Source of the DNA: Cernens ardua
GTDB lineage: Bacteria > Pseudomonadota > Gammaproteobacteria > Pseudomonadales > Halomonadaceae
Assembly (NCBI RefSeq): GCF_051251085.1
Contig: NZ_JBPCZH010000001.1
Location: forward strand, 991,482 to 1,055,481
DNA length: 64,000 bases
Reading direction: 5' to 3'
Shown here: piece after piece, positions 1 to 8,737 of the stretch
Layout of the letters: each line of letters opens with the position of its first letter
How positions within the stretch are numbered: the stretch's first letter is position 1
Translations under genes and position numbers: made by a program
The notes under the pieces: model-generated
Told to the model about the DNA's origin: nothing
Seen by the model: the letters and a program-made list of their open reading frames with translations, nothing else
Databases searched by the model: none

Positions 1-449
1 ATCCATGAAAACTACCGTTCGTACCATTACTGTTCATACCACTACTGGGCAGAAGAAGGCTATACAGGAAGTCATTGACTAAAAAGCTATCCCTCAAAAC
101 AGGATCATGCGAATTCAGGAGGAGCCTCATAGAGGTAGTTCATATGGACATTGCCCATCAGGCACTTTTTTTATGCATGAGCCCAGCGGCTTCAAATACG
201 ATATTCACATACAACATTCACATACGACAAATACCCTGTTGAAACATGGATCATATAAATACATCAGGTAAAAAAGAATGATAAAGACGTCCATTTTATA
301 ACAGGTGCATCCATGTCATTCAGGGTTTCGTGTTACTCTTATGACCTCCGGACAGGTACATATTTATCCCATTAACGACGATTGGGCTTTCACGTATCCG
401 TTCCTGTCATTTCAACCTCAATGTTCCACATCAGGAGTTCAGCGAGACC
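1..449. other. Left edge and mutS upstream region, no supported gene
   Basis: Short reading frames run off the left edge and stop at 78 (frame 1) and 82 (frame 2); neither can be assigned to a family. A weak terminator-like element (TGCC, 5-nt loop, GGCA, seven T) lies at 152-172. The rest up to the mutS start shows no convincing coding sequence. The reading frame beginning at 305 overlaps the mutS start out of frame and looks spurious. Confidence 0.4.
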
Positions 450-3053
450 GTGGCTTCCAGCGATTCTTCATCCCAGCATACGCCCATGATCGCCCAGTAT
501 CTGAAAATCAAGCACGAACATCGTAATGTGCTGCTGTTTTATCGGATGGGGGATTTTTATGAGCTTTTCTTCGATGATGCCAAACGGGCCGCAGAACTAT
601 TGGATATTACGTTAACCGCGCGGGGAAGCTCCAATGGCGCACCGATTCCCATGGCAGGAGTTCCCTTCCATAGTGCGGAATCCTATCTTGCCCGCCTGGT
701 AAAAATGGGCGAATCCGTTGCCATTTGTGAACAGATCGGTGATCCAGCCACCAGTAAAGGACCTGTTGAGCGCCGCGTTGTCCGCATTGTGACACCGGGA
801 ACGCTGCACGATGAAGCCCTGTTGGATGCGAGCCGCGATAATCTGTTGGTAGCGATCTCCAGCCGCCCGGCAGACAAGGGCGTACCTACTGAATCACGCC
901 AGTGGGGTATCTCTTGGCTCGAATTGGCAAGTGGTCGTTTTGGTGCTCTCGAAGTCACCGGCGATGTTGAGCTGTTGGCTGAGTTGCAACGATTGAATCC
1001 TGCAGAGCTTTTAGTGCCGGAAACCCTACCTTTACCTGAAGGACTGGAAAAGCGTCAGGGCTTGCGTCGTCAGAGCGACTGGCTATTTGATCTCCAAAGC
1101 GCTGAACGCATGCTGTGCGATCAATTGCAGGTACAGGATCTTAAAGGGTTTGGCGCTGACCATTTGACCGATGGCATACGTGCAGCCGGGGCATTGCTCG
1201 ATTACGCGCGTGACACGCAACGTGGCGCCCTTCCCCATGTGACGCAACTGAGTGTGGAACAGCGAGATGAAGCGGTTGTGATTGATGCAGCCAGCCGAAG
1301 AAACCTTGAAATCGACATCAATCTGGGGGGCACCGGCACCAATACACTGGCATCAGTATTGGATACAACGGCAACCCCTATGGGCGGACGCCTTTTACGG
1401 CGATGGCTGAATAGGCCTTTGCGCCAGCAACATCGTGTCGAAGCACGTCAGGCCGCCGTCGCTGCCTTGATTGAAGCGGATGCCATTGATCTTTTTCATG
1501 GCCCTCTAAAACGGATCGGGGATATCGAACGTATCCTCGCCCGTGTGGCCTTGAAAAGTGCTCGTCCACGCGATTTGGCCCGATTACGCGATGCACTGGC
1601 AGAATTGCCTGAACTGGCCCAGTCCCTTGCCAATTTCGCATCGGGAAGCATCCTCGATGAATTACGCCAGCATATCGTCCCCTATCCTGAACTGGCTGAT
1701 ACATTGGCAAACGCGATTATCGAAACACCTCCCGCTGTGATCCGTGACGGGGGCGTAATCAAGGCCGGTTACGATGCAGAATTGGATGAATACCGCGGCT
1801 TGAGCGAGCACGCGGGGGATTACCTGGTCTCCCTCGAGACCCGGGAAAAGGCACGGACAGGGCTAAGTGGCCTGAAAGTCGGCTATAACCGAGTGCACGG
1901 ATATTTCATTGAAATTCCCCGCGGTCAGGCACAGGAAGCTCCCCCCGAATACATTCGCCGCCAGACTCTGAAAAATGCCGAGCGCTTTATTATTCCAGAG
2001 CTCAAAGAGTTTGAAGACAAAGCCCTCTCCGCAAAGTCCCGGGCATTGGCGCGTGAAAAACTGCTTTACGATGGGTTGCTTGATCAGCTGAATACCTATT
2101 TGCGTGAACTGACGGATACAGCGGCTTCATTGTCAGCACTGGACGTTCTTACGGCCTTTGCGGATCGAGCCATTGCGCTGGACTTCACACGACCAAACCT
2201 TCAGAAAGAAGCGGGTATGGAAGTCATTCAAGGGCGCCACCCTGTGGTAGAACATGTGTCTACAACGCCGTTTGTTCCCAATGATCTGATCTTTAATGAG
2301 ACACACCGCATGTGTGTGATTACTGGCCCCAACATGGGGGGTAAATCAACCTACATGCGTCAGAATGCACTGATTGCTCTGCTCAGCTACACCGGTAGTT
2401 TTGTGCCTGCCGAGCGTGTGGATATTGGCCCCATTGATCGCATCTTTACCCGCATCGGATCCAGCGACGATCTCGCCGGTGGCCGTTCCACTTTCATGGT
2501 GGAAATGACTGAAACTGCCAATATTCTCCACAATGCCACAGAAGAGAGTCTGGTATTGATGGATGAGATTGGTCGCGGCACCAGTACTTTTGATGGCCTT
2601 TCACTTGCTTGGGCTGCCGCTGAAGAGCTTGCTAGCCTGCGTGCCTTCACGTTATTTGCGACCCATTATTTCGAGCTGACACGACTCGCTGAACAACACC
2701 CGAGTATCACCAACCTGCATTTGACGGCCGCTGAACATGGTGAAGGTATCGTCTTTATGCACCGTGTTGAGCAGGGCCCGGCCAGCCAGAGTTACGGGTT
2801 GCAGGTCGCACAGCTGGCAGGTGTTCCTCGCCACGTGATCCAGCGCGCGCGTGAAGAACTTCAGCATTTGGAAGCCAGTTCACGGGAAGAAACAGATAAC
2901 GTGCAAAGATCACATGATACGGCACCTGTGCAGGATGACCTATTCGCACATCCCCCTCATCCAGTAGTAGATGCATTGGAAACAGTGGATGTAGATAACC
3001 TCAGCCCGCGGCAGGCCATGGAGTTACTCTATCAATTGAAAGGGTTGCTTTAA
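450..3053 (+). CDS. mutS: DNA mismatch repair protein MutS
   Basis: MutS recognises mismatches and small loops and recruits MutL. The 867-residue protein is close to the E. coli length (853). The mismatch-reading Phe-x-Glu motif is visible (GDFYELF, F36 and E38, same numbering as E. coli). The ATPase domain has Walker A GPNMGGKST near residue 626 and Walker B LMDEIGRGTS near 700. The start is GTG at 450, chosen because AGGAG lies 12 nt upstream and the next ATG (486) has no ribosome site. fdxA follows 205 nt downstream, as in many gammaproteobacteria. The family call is certain; only the exact start is inferred. Confidence 0.98.
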   Translation: MASSDSSSQHTPMIAQYLKIKHEHRNVLLFYRMGDFYELFFDDAKRAAELLDITLTARGSSNGAPIPMAGVPFHSAESYLARLVKMGESVAICEQIGDPATSKGPVERRVVRIVTPGTLHDEALLDASRDNLLVAISSRPADKGVPTESRQWGISWLELASGRFGALEVTGDVELLAELQRLNPAELLVPETLPLPEGLEKRQGLRRQSDWLFDLQSAERMLCDQLQVQDLKGFGADHLTDGIRAAGALLDYARDTQRGALPHVTQLSVEQRDEAVVIDAASRRNLEIDINLGGTGTNTLASVLDTTATPMGGRLLRRWLNRPLRQQHRVEARQAAVAALIEADAIDLFHGPLKRIGDIERILARVALKSARPRDLARLRDALAELPELAQSLANFASGSILDELRQHIVPYPELADTLANAIIETPPAVIRDGGVIKAGYDAELDEYRGLSEHAGDYLVSLETREKARTGLSGLKVGYNRVHGYFIEIPRGQAQEAPPEYIRRQTLKNAERFIIPELKEFEDKALSAKSRALAREKLLYDGLLDQLNTYLRELTDTAASLSALDVLTAFADRAIALDFTRPNLQKEAGMEVIQGRHPVVEHVSTTPFVPNDLIFNETHRMCVITGPNMGGKSTYMRQNALIALLSYTGSFVPAERVDIGPIDRIFTRIGSSDDLAGGRSTFMVEMTETANILHNATEESLVLMDEIGRGTSTFDGLSLAWAAAEELASLRAFTLFATHYFELTRLAEQHPSITNLHLTAAEHGEGIVFMHRVEQGPASQSYGLQVAQLAGVPRHVIQRAREELQHLEASSREETDNVQRSHDTAPVQDDLFAHPPHPVVDALETVDVDNLSPRQAMELLYQLKGLL

Positions 3054-3258
3054 GGGTAATTTTATCAAGTGCTCGACGATAATCGTGTCAGCCCCTAGAA
3101 TAGCCCCCAAAAGAGCCTCTTTCGCTGGGCCGTGAAAGGCAGGCAATAAAATAAATTCGGATAGATTTATAATAGCGCGTGAAAATTCAGCGTTCATGGG
3201 CGATCACAGCCTGTAAAAACCAGTACTCGTGAATATTTAGTTGTGAGGAGAAAACAAC

Positions 3259-3582
3259 ATGGCCTTTGTTGTCACTGAAAACTGCATCCGCTGCAAATAT
3301 ACGGATTGTGTGTCCGTTTGCCCTGTGGATTGCTTTTACGAAGGCCCCAACTTTCTCGTCATCCATCCGGATGAATGTATTGATTGTGCCCTATGTGAAC
3401 CCGAATGCCCTGCACAAGCGATCTTCTCTGAAGATGAAGTGCCAAAGGGTCAGGAGCACTTCATTGAGCTGAATGCCGAACTGGCCGAAGAGTGGCCAAA
3501 TATCAGCGAACAAACGGATCCCCTCCCCGATGCAGAAGAATGGGATGGAAAACCGGACAAATTCCAGTATCTGGAAAAATAA
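3259..3582 (+). CDS. fdxA: Seven-iron ferredoxin FdxA
   Basis: Small cytosolic electron carrier of the Azotobacter ferredoxin I type, holding one 3Fe-4S and one 4Fe-4S cluster. At 107 residues it has the family length, with cysteines at 9, 12, 17, 21, 25, 40, 43, 46 and 50 in the two expected clusters, followed by the long acidic C-terminal extension typical of FdxA (EEWDGKPDKFQYLEK). GAGGAG sits just before the ATG. A TATAAT hexamer at 3168-3173 is a plausible -10 element, but I see no good -35. It follows mutS on the same strand, a conserved neighbourhood in Pseudomonas and Halomonas relatives. Confidence 0.97.
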   Translation: MAFVVTENCIRCKYTDCVSVCPVDCFYEGPNFLVIHPDECIDCALCEPECPAQAIFSEDEVPKGQEHFIELNAELAEEWPNISEQTDPLPDAEEWDGKPDKFQYLEK

Positions 3583-4178
3583 GCCCGTTTCTAAACGCTA
3601 TTTTTAAATGCCAGTTTGAATGACACTATCGATGCAGCCAGCTCATGTTGATTAACACGCTGGCTAACCATCGATATATACGCAAGAGCATCGCTCAACC
3701 TTCCTGCCTAATGCTCTTTTTATATCCCGGCAAACAATACAATCTACAGGCGATTATTCGAAGTACTCTTCCCTCACCTTATGCGGTATGTACACACTAT
3801 TGGAAGCAGCCTTGCATGCCTTCTTCTGCACTTGAATGTATCAAATTCCTCATCATGATAGATGCATTCCATTGAAAATAGTGTTTTCAAGAGGTGCGTA
3901 CTCAGCTCATTCCTTGTACGCTAGGCATGCATCATGAGCTATCTGCCATTACCGGTGTACTCATGGCATCAATGCTCATAATCGTAGCACTTACAACAGT
4001 AAAACCGTTCAATAATCAAAACAAACAACGGCTATGCTCCCGAATTGCCTGAAATATTCTCACTATTGTTTCCATCCGAAATGTCACAGACATTCCAACT
4101 ATTCTGCGCTTGGCTAACAATATATTCACGGCAATATACCCATAACTATATCTGTAGATAATAAAAAGTTGCATAACA
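3583..4178. other. Intergenic region with a 7-bp dyad
   Basis: No supported gene in about 600 bp. A weak hairpin followed by CTATTTTT lies just after fdxA (3587-3605) and may terminate it. A perfect dyad TTGAAAA-5-TTTTCAA at 3872-3890 lies about 290 bp upstream of the permease gene and could be an operator. The reading frame 3645-3875 has no ribosome site and no recognisable protein character. Confidence 0.5.
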
Positions 4179-5564
4179 ATGAAAACCAGTGACTCACGTC
4201 CACATGATCCACTTTCAACAAGTGGTACTTCTGCACAACTCAAACCCACAATAGGTAGCCTTCAATTATGGGGCATCGCCGTTGGTCTGGTTATTTCCGG
4301 TGAGTATTTCGGCTGGAGTTATGGCTGGGGCGTCGCAGGAACATTAGGCTTCCTGGTGACATCCCTTTTTATCGCCGTCATGTATACCTGCTTCATCTTC
4401 AGCTATACCGAGCTGACGACAGCGATCCCCCACGCAGGTGGGCCTTATGCCTATAGTCGCCGCGCCTTTGGTGAAATGGGAGGGTTGATTGCAGGGATGG
4501 CTACGCTCATTGAATTTGTCTTTGCGCCGCCCTCAATTGCCATGGCGATTGGCGCTTATCTGAATGTCCAATTTCCTGAACTGAACCCGAAATATGCTGC
4601 CATCGGAGCCTATATTATCTTTATGGGCCTGAATATTGTGGGGATTCAGATTGCGACGACCTTCGAACTGATTGTTACTATTCTGGCAGTCATCGAGTTA
4701 TTTGTGTTTATGGGCGTCGTCTCGCCCGGCGTCAGCGTACATAACTTTGTCGTGCATGGCTGGGCTGGTCAAGACCACTTTTCGCTCTCTGCGTTCTCTG
4801 GCATATTCGCTGCCATTCCCTTTGCGATCTGGTTCTTCCTGGCTATTGAAGGCGCGGCCATGGCTGCCGAAGAGGTCAAGAACCCACGCCGCACCATCCC
4901 TCGCGCCTATATTTCCGGTATTCTGACACTACTGATATTAGGGATGGGCGTGATGTTTTTTGCCGGAGGCTCGGGCGATTGGCGAACCCTCTCCAATATC
5001 AATGATCCCCTTCCAGAAGCCATGCGTATGGTTATTGGTGCTCATTCAATATGGATGCACATGCTGGTCTGGATTGGCCTGTTCGGCCTTATAGCCAGTT
5101 TTCACGGCATCATTCTGGGATATTCCCGTCAGTTTTTTGCACTGGCTCGTGCGGGTTACCTCCCTGATAATCTCTCGAAACTTTCGCGCTTCAAGACACC
5201 TCACCGCGCCATCATTGCAGGAGGTATCGTGGGAATAGCAGCCATCCTCTGCGATGGAGTCACGATCGAAGGCATGAACCTGACAGCAGCCATGATAACG
5301 CTAGCAGTATTTGGCGCTATTGTTATGTACCTGACCAGTATGTTGAGCCTCTTCAAATTGAGGAAAACAGCACCTGATCTAGAGCGTAGCTACCGTGCGC
5401 CGGGGTATCCCGTTATTCCTGCGTTGGCGCTTCTGTGTTCAGTGATCTGCCTGATCGCTATGGTATGGTTCAACCTCGAAATAGCGTTGATCTTCATTGT
5501 ATTTATGCTGATAGGCTATGCATATTTCAAACTGTCTGGGCGTCAGGGTAATACACGGGACTGA
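4179..5564 (+). CDS. eat: Ethanolamine permease-type APC transporter
   Basis: A 461-residue inner-membrane amino acid/polyamine/organocation transporter of the ethanolamine permease branch (TC 2.A.3.5), expected to import ethanolamine by proton symport. Seen directly: about twelve hydrophobic segments, the N-terminal ISGEYFGWSYGW stretch typical of this branch, AIPHAGGPYAYSRRAFG in the first re-entrant region, and AIEGAAMAAEEVKNPRR in the middle. No ethanolamine ammonia-lyase genes lie nearby, so the substrate rests on family resemblance only. The ribosome site before the ATG is weak. It could instead be a general amino acid permease of the same superfamily. Confidence 0.85.
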   Translation: MKTSDSRPHDPLSTSGTSAQLKPTIGSLQLWGIAVGLVISGEYFGWSYGWGVAGTLGFLVTSLFIAVMYTCFIFSYTELTTAIPHAGGPYAYSRRAFGEMGGLIAGMATLIEFVFAPPSIAMAIGAYLNVQFPELNPKYAAIGAYIIFMGLNIVGIQIATTFELIVTILAVIELFVFMGVVSPGVSVHNFVVHGWAGQDHFSLSAFSGIFAAIPFAIWFFLAIEGAAMAAEEVKNPRRTIPRAYISGILTLLILGMGVMFFAGGSGDWRTLSNINDPLPEAMRMVIGAHSIWMHMLVWIGLFGLIASFHGIILGYSRQFFALARAGYLPDNLSKLSRFKTPHRAIIAGGIVGIAAILCDGVTIEGMNLTAAMITLAVFGAIVMYLTSMLSLFKLRKTAPDLERSYRAPGYPVIPALALLCSVICLIAMVWFNLEIALIFIVFMLIGYAYFKLSGRQGNTRD

Positions 5565-5745
5565 TCATTGTTTTTGTCCAGCCCTTTAGCGGCAGGGAAT
5601 CAATCAACACGGATTTGAGAGTAAATGACTGATGGCTCGTATATGGCTAAATATAAATATATGAACATCAATATTATAAATCCAAACAGAAACAAGTAGA
5701 TAGAAATATATACGGAATATCTATTCCTATACATTAAAATATTTA

Positions 5746-5774
5746 TTGACAAATATTTTTCACTATCCTAAAAA
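5746..5774 (+). promoter_or_regulatory. Promoter of the bacteriocin-like operon
   Basis: A perfect -35 TTGACA (5746-5751), a 17-nt spacer and a TAAAAA -10 (5769-5774) in an AT-rich stretch, about 75 nt upstream of the peptide gene start. Predicted transcription start is near 5781, at the edge of a 9-bp dyad. Confidence 0.6.
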
Positions 5775-5781
5775 TCAGTAT

Positions 5782-5812
5782 GTGGAATAATTATCCCGAT
5801 AGGTTATTCCAC
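5782..5812. promoter_or_regulatory. 9-bp dyad just downstream of the promoter
   Basis: GTGGAATAA (5782-5790) and TTATTCCAC (5804-5812) form a perfect inverted repeat with a 13-nt spacer at the predicted transcription start. It may be an operator or a 5' UTR hairpin; the regulator is not in view. Confidence 0.55.
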
Positions 5813-5848
5813 TGACTAACACGTTTTATTCTGAAAAAGGATATCCAC

Positions 5849-6055
5849 ATGCGCGTGTTGGAAGAAAAAGAAGTCGAGCAAGTGAGTGGTGGTGGTTGGG
5901 CAAAAGCTTTACAAGGCGCCACTATTGGTTGGCTAAGCACAGGCAGTCACTGGGGTGCTGCAGCCGGAGCAATCGCTGGAGCGCTTAGCAGGGACTTAGT
6001 AGTCTCATCAGCAACACATAGCTTATCTACTGAATACAATACGAGTCGCCTATGA
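5849..6055 (+). CDS. Double-glycine leader bacteriocin/microcin-like precursor
   Basis: A 68-residue precursor. Residues 1-15 (MRVLEEKEVEQVSGG) match the double-glycine leader consensus and closely resemble the microcin V leader (MRTLTLNELDSVSGG). Cleavage after G15 would release a 53-residue peptide with small-residue helix motifs (GAAAGAIAGA) and several aromatic residues, as in pore-forming class II microcins. AAGGA lies 7 nt before the ATG. The stop overlaps the start of a tiny membrane protein by ATGA. No peptidase-containing ABC exporter lies in the window, so export would rely on a system elsewhere. No homologue is recognised for the mature part; activity is inference. Confidence 0.72.
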   Translation: MRVLEEKEVEQVSGGGWAKALQGATIGWLSTGSHWGAAAGAIAGALSRDLVVSSATHSLSTEYNTSRL

Positions 6056-6219
6056 TTGATGATATGGTATTAGGTAAAATACTGATAGGTGCATTCATTG
6101 CTTATTTCTTTGTAACAGGAACAACACAGATAAAAAAAAGTTATAAAGAAAAAGGTAAATGCATATACAATATAATTACATTAGGTTGTATCGCAATTAC
6201 TTGTATATCCATTATATAA
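6052..6219 (+). CDS. Small membrane protein, probable immunity protein
   Basis: 55 codons. The ATG overlaps the stop of the double-glycine peptide gene (ATGA), implying translational coupling. The protein has two hydrophobic segments (about residues 6-24 and 40-55) separated by a basic loop (QIKKSYKEKGK), a hairpin topology common among microcin and class II bacteriocin immunity proteins. The gene is very AT-rich compared with the flanking host genes, suggesting acquisition together with the peptide gene. A strong terminator follows. No sequence homologue is recognised; the role is inferred from position, size and topology. Confidence 0.62.
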   Translation: MIDDMVLGKILIGAFIAYFFVTGTTQIKKSYKEKGKCIYNIITLGCIAITCISII

Positions 6220-6238
6220 CCACCATTTAGGGGACTAA

Positions 6239-6267
6239 AAACGGGGAGCTCAAAGAGCTCCCCGTTT
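6239..6267 (+). terminator. Terminator after the bacteriocin-like operon
   Basis: Perfect 12-bp stem AACGGGGAGCTC / GAGCTCCCCGTT with an AAA loop, followed by TTTGCTTT on the plus strand and preceded by an A-tract. It can act in both directions and so also lies at the end of eno. Confidence 0.85.
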
Positions 6268-6361
6268 GCTTTACGCCTTAACTGCTTACGTCACGCCTTC
6301 ATATCGCATTCCCTATATAAAGTAATGGAACGCTTTTTTGGCGGGTAAACAGTCACCGTAC

Positions 6362-7654
6362 TTATTGCCCTTTCACTTCCTTACGACCATTGTAAGGGGC
6401 TTTTTCACCCAGCTGTTTTTCGATGATCAACAGGCGGTTGTACTTGGCGATACGGTCACTGCGCGAGAGTGAACCGGTCTTGATTTGCCCTGCACTTGTC
6501 CCGACAGCAAGATCGGCAATGGTAGTATCCTCGGTCTCACCACTACGGTGGGAAATAATAGAGGTATAGCCTGCATCATGTGCCATTTTGATGGCATCCA
6601 GCGTTTCAGACAACGAACCGATCTGGTTGAACTTGATCAGGATAGAGTTGCCAATGCCTTTCTCGATCCCTTCTTTCAGGATACGCGTATTGGTCACGAA
6701 GAGATCGTCGCCTACCAGCTGGATTTTGTTACCCAGTTTTTCGGTCAGTAGTTTCCAGCCATCCCAGTCAGATTCATCAAGCCCATCTTCTACAGAGATA
6801 ATCGGATACTTGTTGACCAATTCGGCAATGTAATCCACGAACCCAGCCGAATCATAGGATTTGTTCTCGCCACTCAGGACATACTTGCCATCCTTGTAAA
6901 ACTCGGAAGCTGCGCAATCAAGTGCGAGAGTGATATCTTCACCCAGTTTATAACCCGCATTGCTGACAGCCTGCTCAATAACGTTAAGCGCTTCGGCATT
7001 GGAATCAAGGTTGGGTGCAAAGCCACCTTCATCGCCAACAGAGGTCGCCAGACCTTTGCCAGACAATACCTTTTTCAGTGCATGGAAAATTTCAGCCCCT
7101 GCGCGGAGACCTTCAGCGAAGGTTTTGGCTCCCACCGGCTGTACCATGAATTCCTGAATATCGACATTGTTGTCTGCGTGTTCACCACCATTCAGGATAT
7201 TCATCATCGGTAATGGCATGGAGTACTTGCCCGGCTGACCATACAGCTCAGAGATATACTCGTAGAGTTCGACCCCTTTTTCCTGTGCCGTTGCACGAGC
7301 CGCGGCCAGGGAAACCGCTAGAATCGCATTGGCGCCAAGGTTTTCCTTGTTGTCAGTACCATCCAGCTCCAGCAACTTTTTATCCAGTGCTCGTTGATCA
7401 GCGGCATCAAAGCCGATCAGTGCATCACGGATAGGACCGTTGATTCCGCCCACGGCTTTGGTTACACCTTTGCCAAGATAGCGTGATTTGTCACCATCAC
7501 GCAGCTCCAGTGCTTCGCGTGAACCGGTAGAGGCACCACTCGGCGCATAAGCGCTGGCTTTTACGCCACCTTCAAGAACGATCTCTGCGTATACGGTTGG
7601 GTTACCGCGAGAGTCCAGTACTTCTAGCCCTTGAATATCAACAATCTTTGCCAT
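6362..7654 (-). CDS. eno: Enolase
   Basis: Converts 2-phosphoglycerate to phosphoenolpyruvate in glycolysis and, in many gammaproteobacteria, scaffolds the RNA degradosome. The 430 residues match the family length. Typical motifs are visible: ASGASTGSREALELRDGD near the N-terminus, VGDEGGFAPNL, SVEDGLDESDWDGW, GDDLFVTN and the signature LIKFNQIGSLSETLDAI with SHRSGETEDT near the C-terminus. It follows kdsA and pyrG on the same strand, but a strong terminator lies between kdsA and eno, so eno probably has its own promoter in the 200-bp gap. Confidence 0.98.
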   Translation of the reverse strand: MAKIVDIQGLEVLDSRGNPTVYAEIVLEGGVKASAYAPSGASTGSREALELRDGDKSRYLGKGVTKAVGGINGPIRDALIGFDAADQRALDKKLLELDGTDNKENLGANAILAVSLAAARATAQEKGVELYEYISELYGQPGKYSMPLPMMNILNGGEHADNNVDIQEFMVQPVGAKTFAEGLRAGAEIFHALKKVLSGKGLATSVGDEGGFAPNLDSNAEALNVIEQAVSNAGYKLGEDITLALDCAASEFYKDGKYVLSGENKSYDSAGFVDYIAELVNKYPIISVEDGLDESDWDGWKLLTEKLGNKIQLVGDDLFVTNTRILKEGIEKGIGNSILIKFNQIGSLSETLDAIKMAHDAGYTSIISHRSGETEDTTIADLAVGTSAGQIKTGSLSRSDRIAKYNRLLIIEKQLGEKAPYNGRKEVKGQ

Positions 7655-7830
7655 TACAACGTATCCTTAATGTACTAACGCCTATCGGGCGGTGGAAAAC
7701 ACCCTAGTGTCGCGAACCAACGTGCTCGTGACAGTTTCGCTATCCCTCTTTCACGACTGAATACACTCTCTGAAACATGTCATTTGGATCAGCCGTGAAA
7801 GAAAATAACGTGTCAAAGCAACATACCAAA

Positions 7831-7858
7831 AAAAAGCCCCTCATGAGAGGGGCTTTTT
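7831..7858 (-). terminator. Terminator between kdsA and eno
   Basis: GCCCCTC-ATGA-GAGGGGC (7836-7853), flanked by A5 on one side and T5 on the other, so it can act in both orientations. On the minus strand it ends the pyrG-kdsA transcript just after the kdsA stop. Confidence 0.85.
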
Positions 7859-7861
7859 CAT

Positions 7862-8737
7862 TTACTTCACATTTAAAGGGGGAAATCCCTTAACCAATTG
7901 GTCTAATGCCTTCACTTGAGAGAGAAATGGCTCAAGTTTATCCAGCGGTAACGCACTGGGACCATCGCACTTCGCCTGATCCGGATCAGGGTGTGCCTCA
8001 AGAAACAAACCGCCGATACCTACCGCAACGCCGGCACGCGCCAATTCGGCCACTTGCTGACGCCGGCCCCCTGCACTGTCACTACGGCCACCGGGGCGTT
8101 GCAGTGAGTGCGTCACGTCGAACAATACAGGAAAGCCTGTTTCTTTCATCTCAGCCATGCCCAGCATATCGACGACCAGCGTGTTGTAGCCGAAACTGGT
8201 TCCACGCTCACAGAGCAAAATACGGCTATTACCTGCCTCCTCACATTTGCGAATAATGTGATTCATCTCATGCGGTGCAATGAACTGAGGCTTTTTGATA
8301 TTGATCACGGCGCCAGTTTTCGCCATCGCTACAACCAGATCAGTCTGGCGTGCAAGGAAAGCAGGCAGCTGAATCACATCACACACTTCAGCGACGGGTG
8401 CTGCTTGCCAGGGCTCGTGTACATCCGTAATCAACGGGACATCATAGCGTTCTTTAATTTCAGCCAGAATCTCCAAGCCTTTTTCCAGCCCGGGGCCACG
8501 AAACGAAGTAATCGAGCTACGATTCGCCTTATCGAAACTCGCCTTGAATACATAGGGAATGCCCAGCTTTTCAGTGACTTCCTTGTAGGCTGCTGCGGTT
8601 TCCAGGGCCAATTCGCGTGACTCAAGAACGTTCATGCCCGCGAACAGGGTAATGGGTAATTCGTTGCTCACTTTTAATCCAGCCACATCAATCGTATGCT
8701 GAACTACGCCTGCTCGTGCTTGATGGGAAGTGCTCAT
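7862..8737 (-). CDS. kdsA: 2-dehydro-3-deoxyphosphooctonate aldolase (KDO-8-P synthase)
   Basis: Condenses phosphoenolpyruvate with arabinose 5-phosphate to give KDO 8-phosphate for lipopolysaccharide inner core synthesis. The 291-residue protein (E. coli 284) shows the family motifs FKASFDKANRSS, FRGPGLEKGL, LITDVHEP, IQLPAFLARQTDLV, NIKKPQFIAP, CERGTSFGYN and DVTHSLQRPGG. The start ATG overlaps the pyrG stop by one base (TAATG), so the two genes are translationally coupled. The pyrG-kdsA-eno order is common in Pseudomonas and Halomonas relatives. Confidence 0.97.
   Translation of the reverse strand: MSTSHQARAGVVQHTIDVAGLKVSNELPITLFAGMNVLESRELALETAAAYKEVTEKLGIPYVFKASFDKANRSSITSFRGPGLEKGLEILAEIKERYDVPLITDVHEPWQAAPVAEVCDVIQLPAFLARQTDLVVAMAKTGAVINIKKPQFIAPHEMNHIIRKCEEAGNSRILLCERGTSFGYNTLVVDMLGMAEMKETGFPVLFDVTHSLQRPGGRSDSAGGRRQQVAELARAGVAVGIGGLFLEAHPDPDQAKCDGPSALPLDKLEPFLSQVKALDQLVKGFPPLNVK

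Noticed and set aside
305..526. 73-codon frame overlapping the mutS start
   Set aside because: Out of frame with mutS, no ribosome site, no protein-like composition.
3645..3875. 76-codon frame downstream of fdxA
   Set aside because: No ribosome site, odd composition and no homology-like motif; treated as intergenic.
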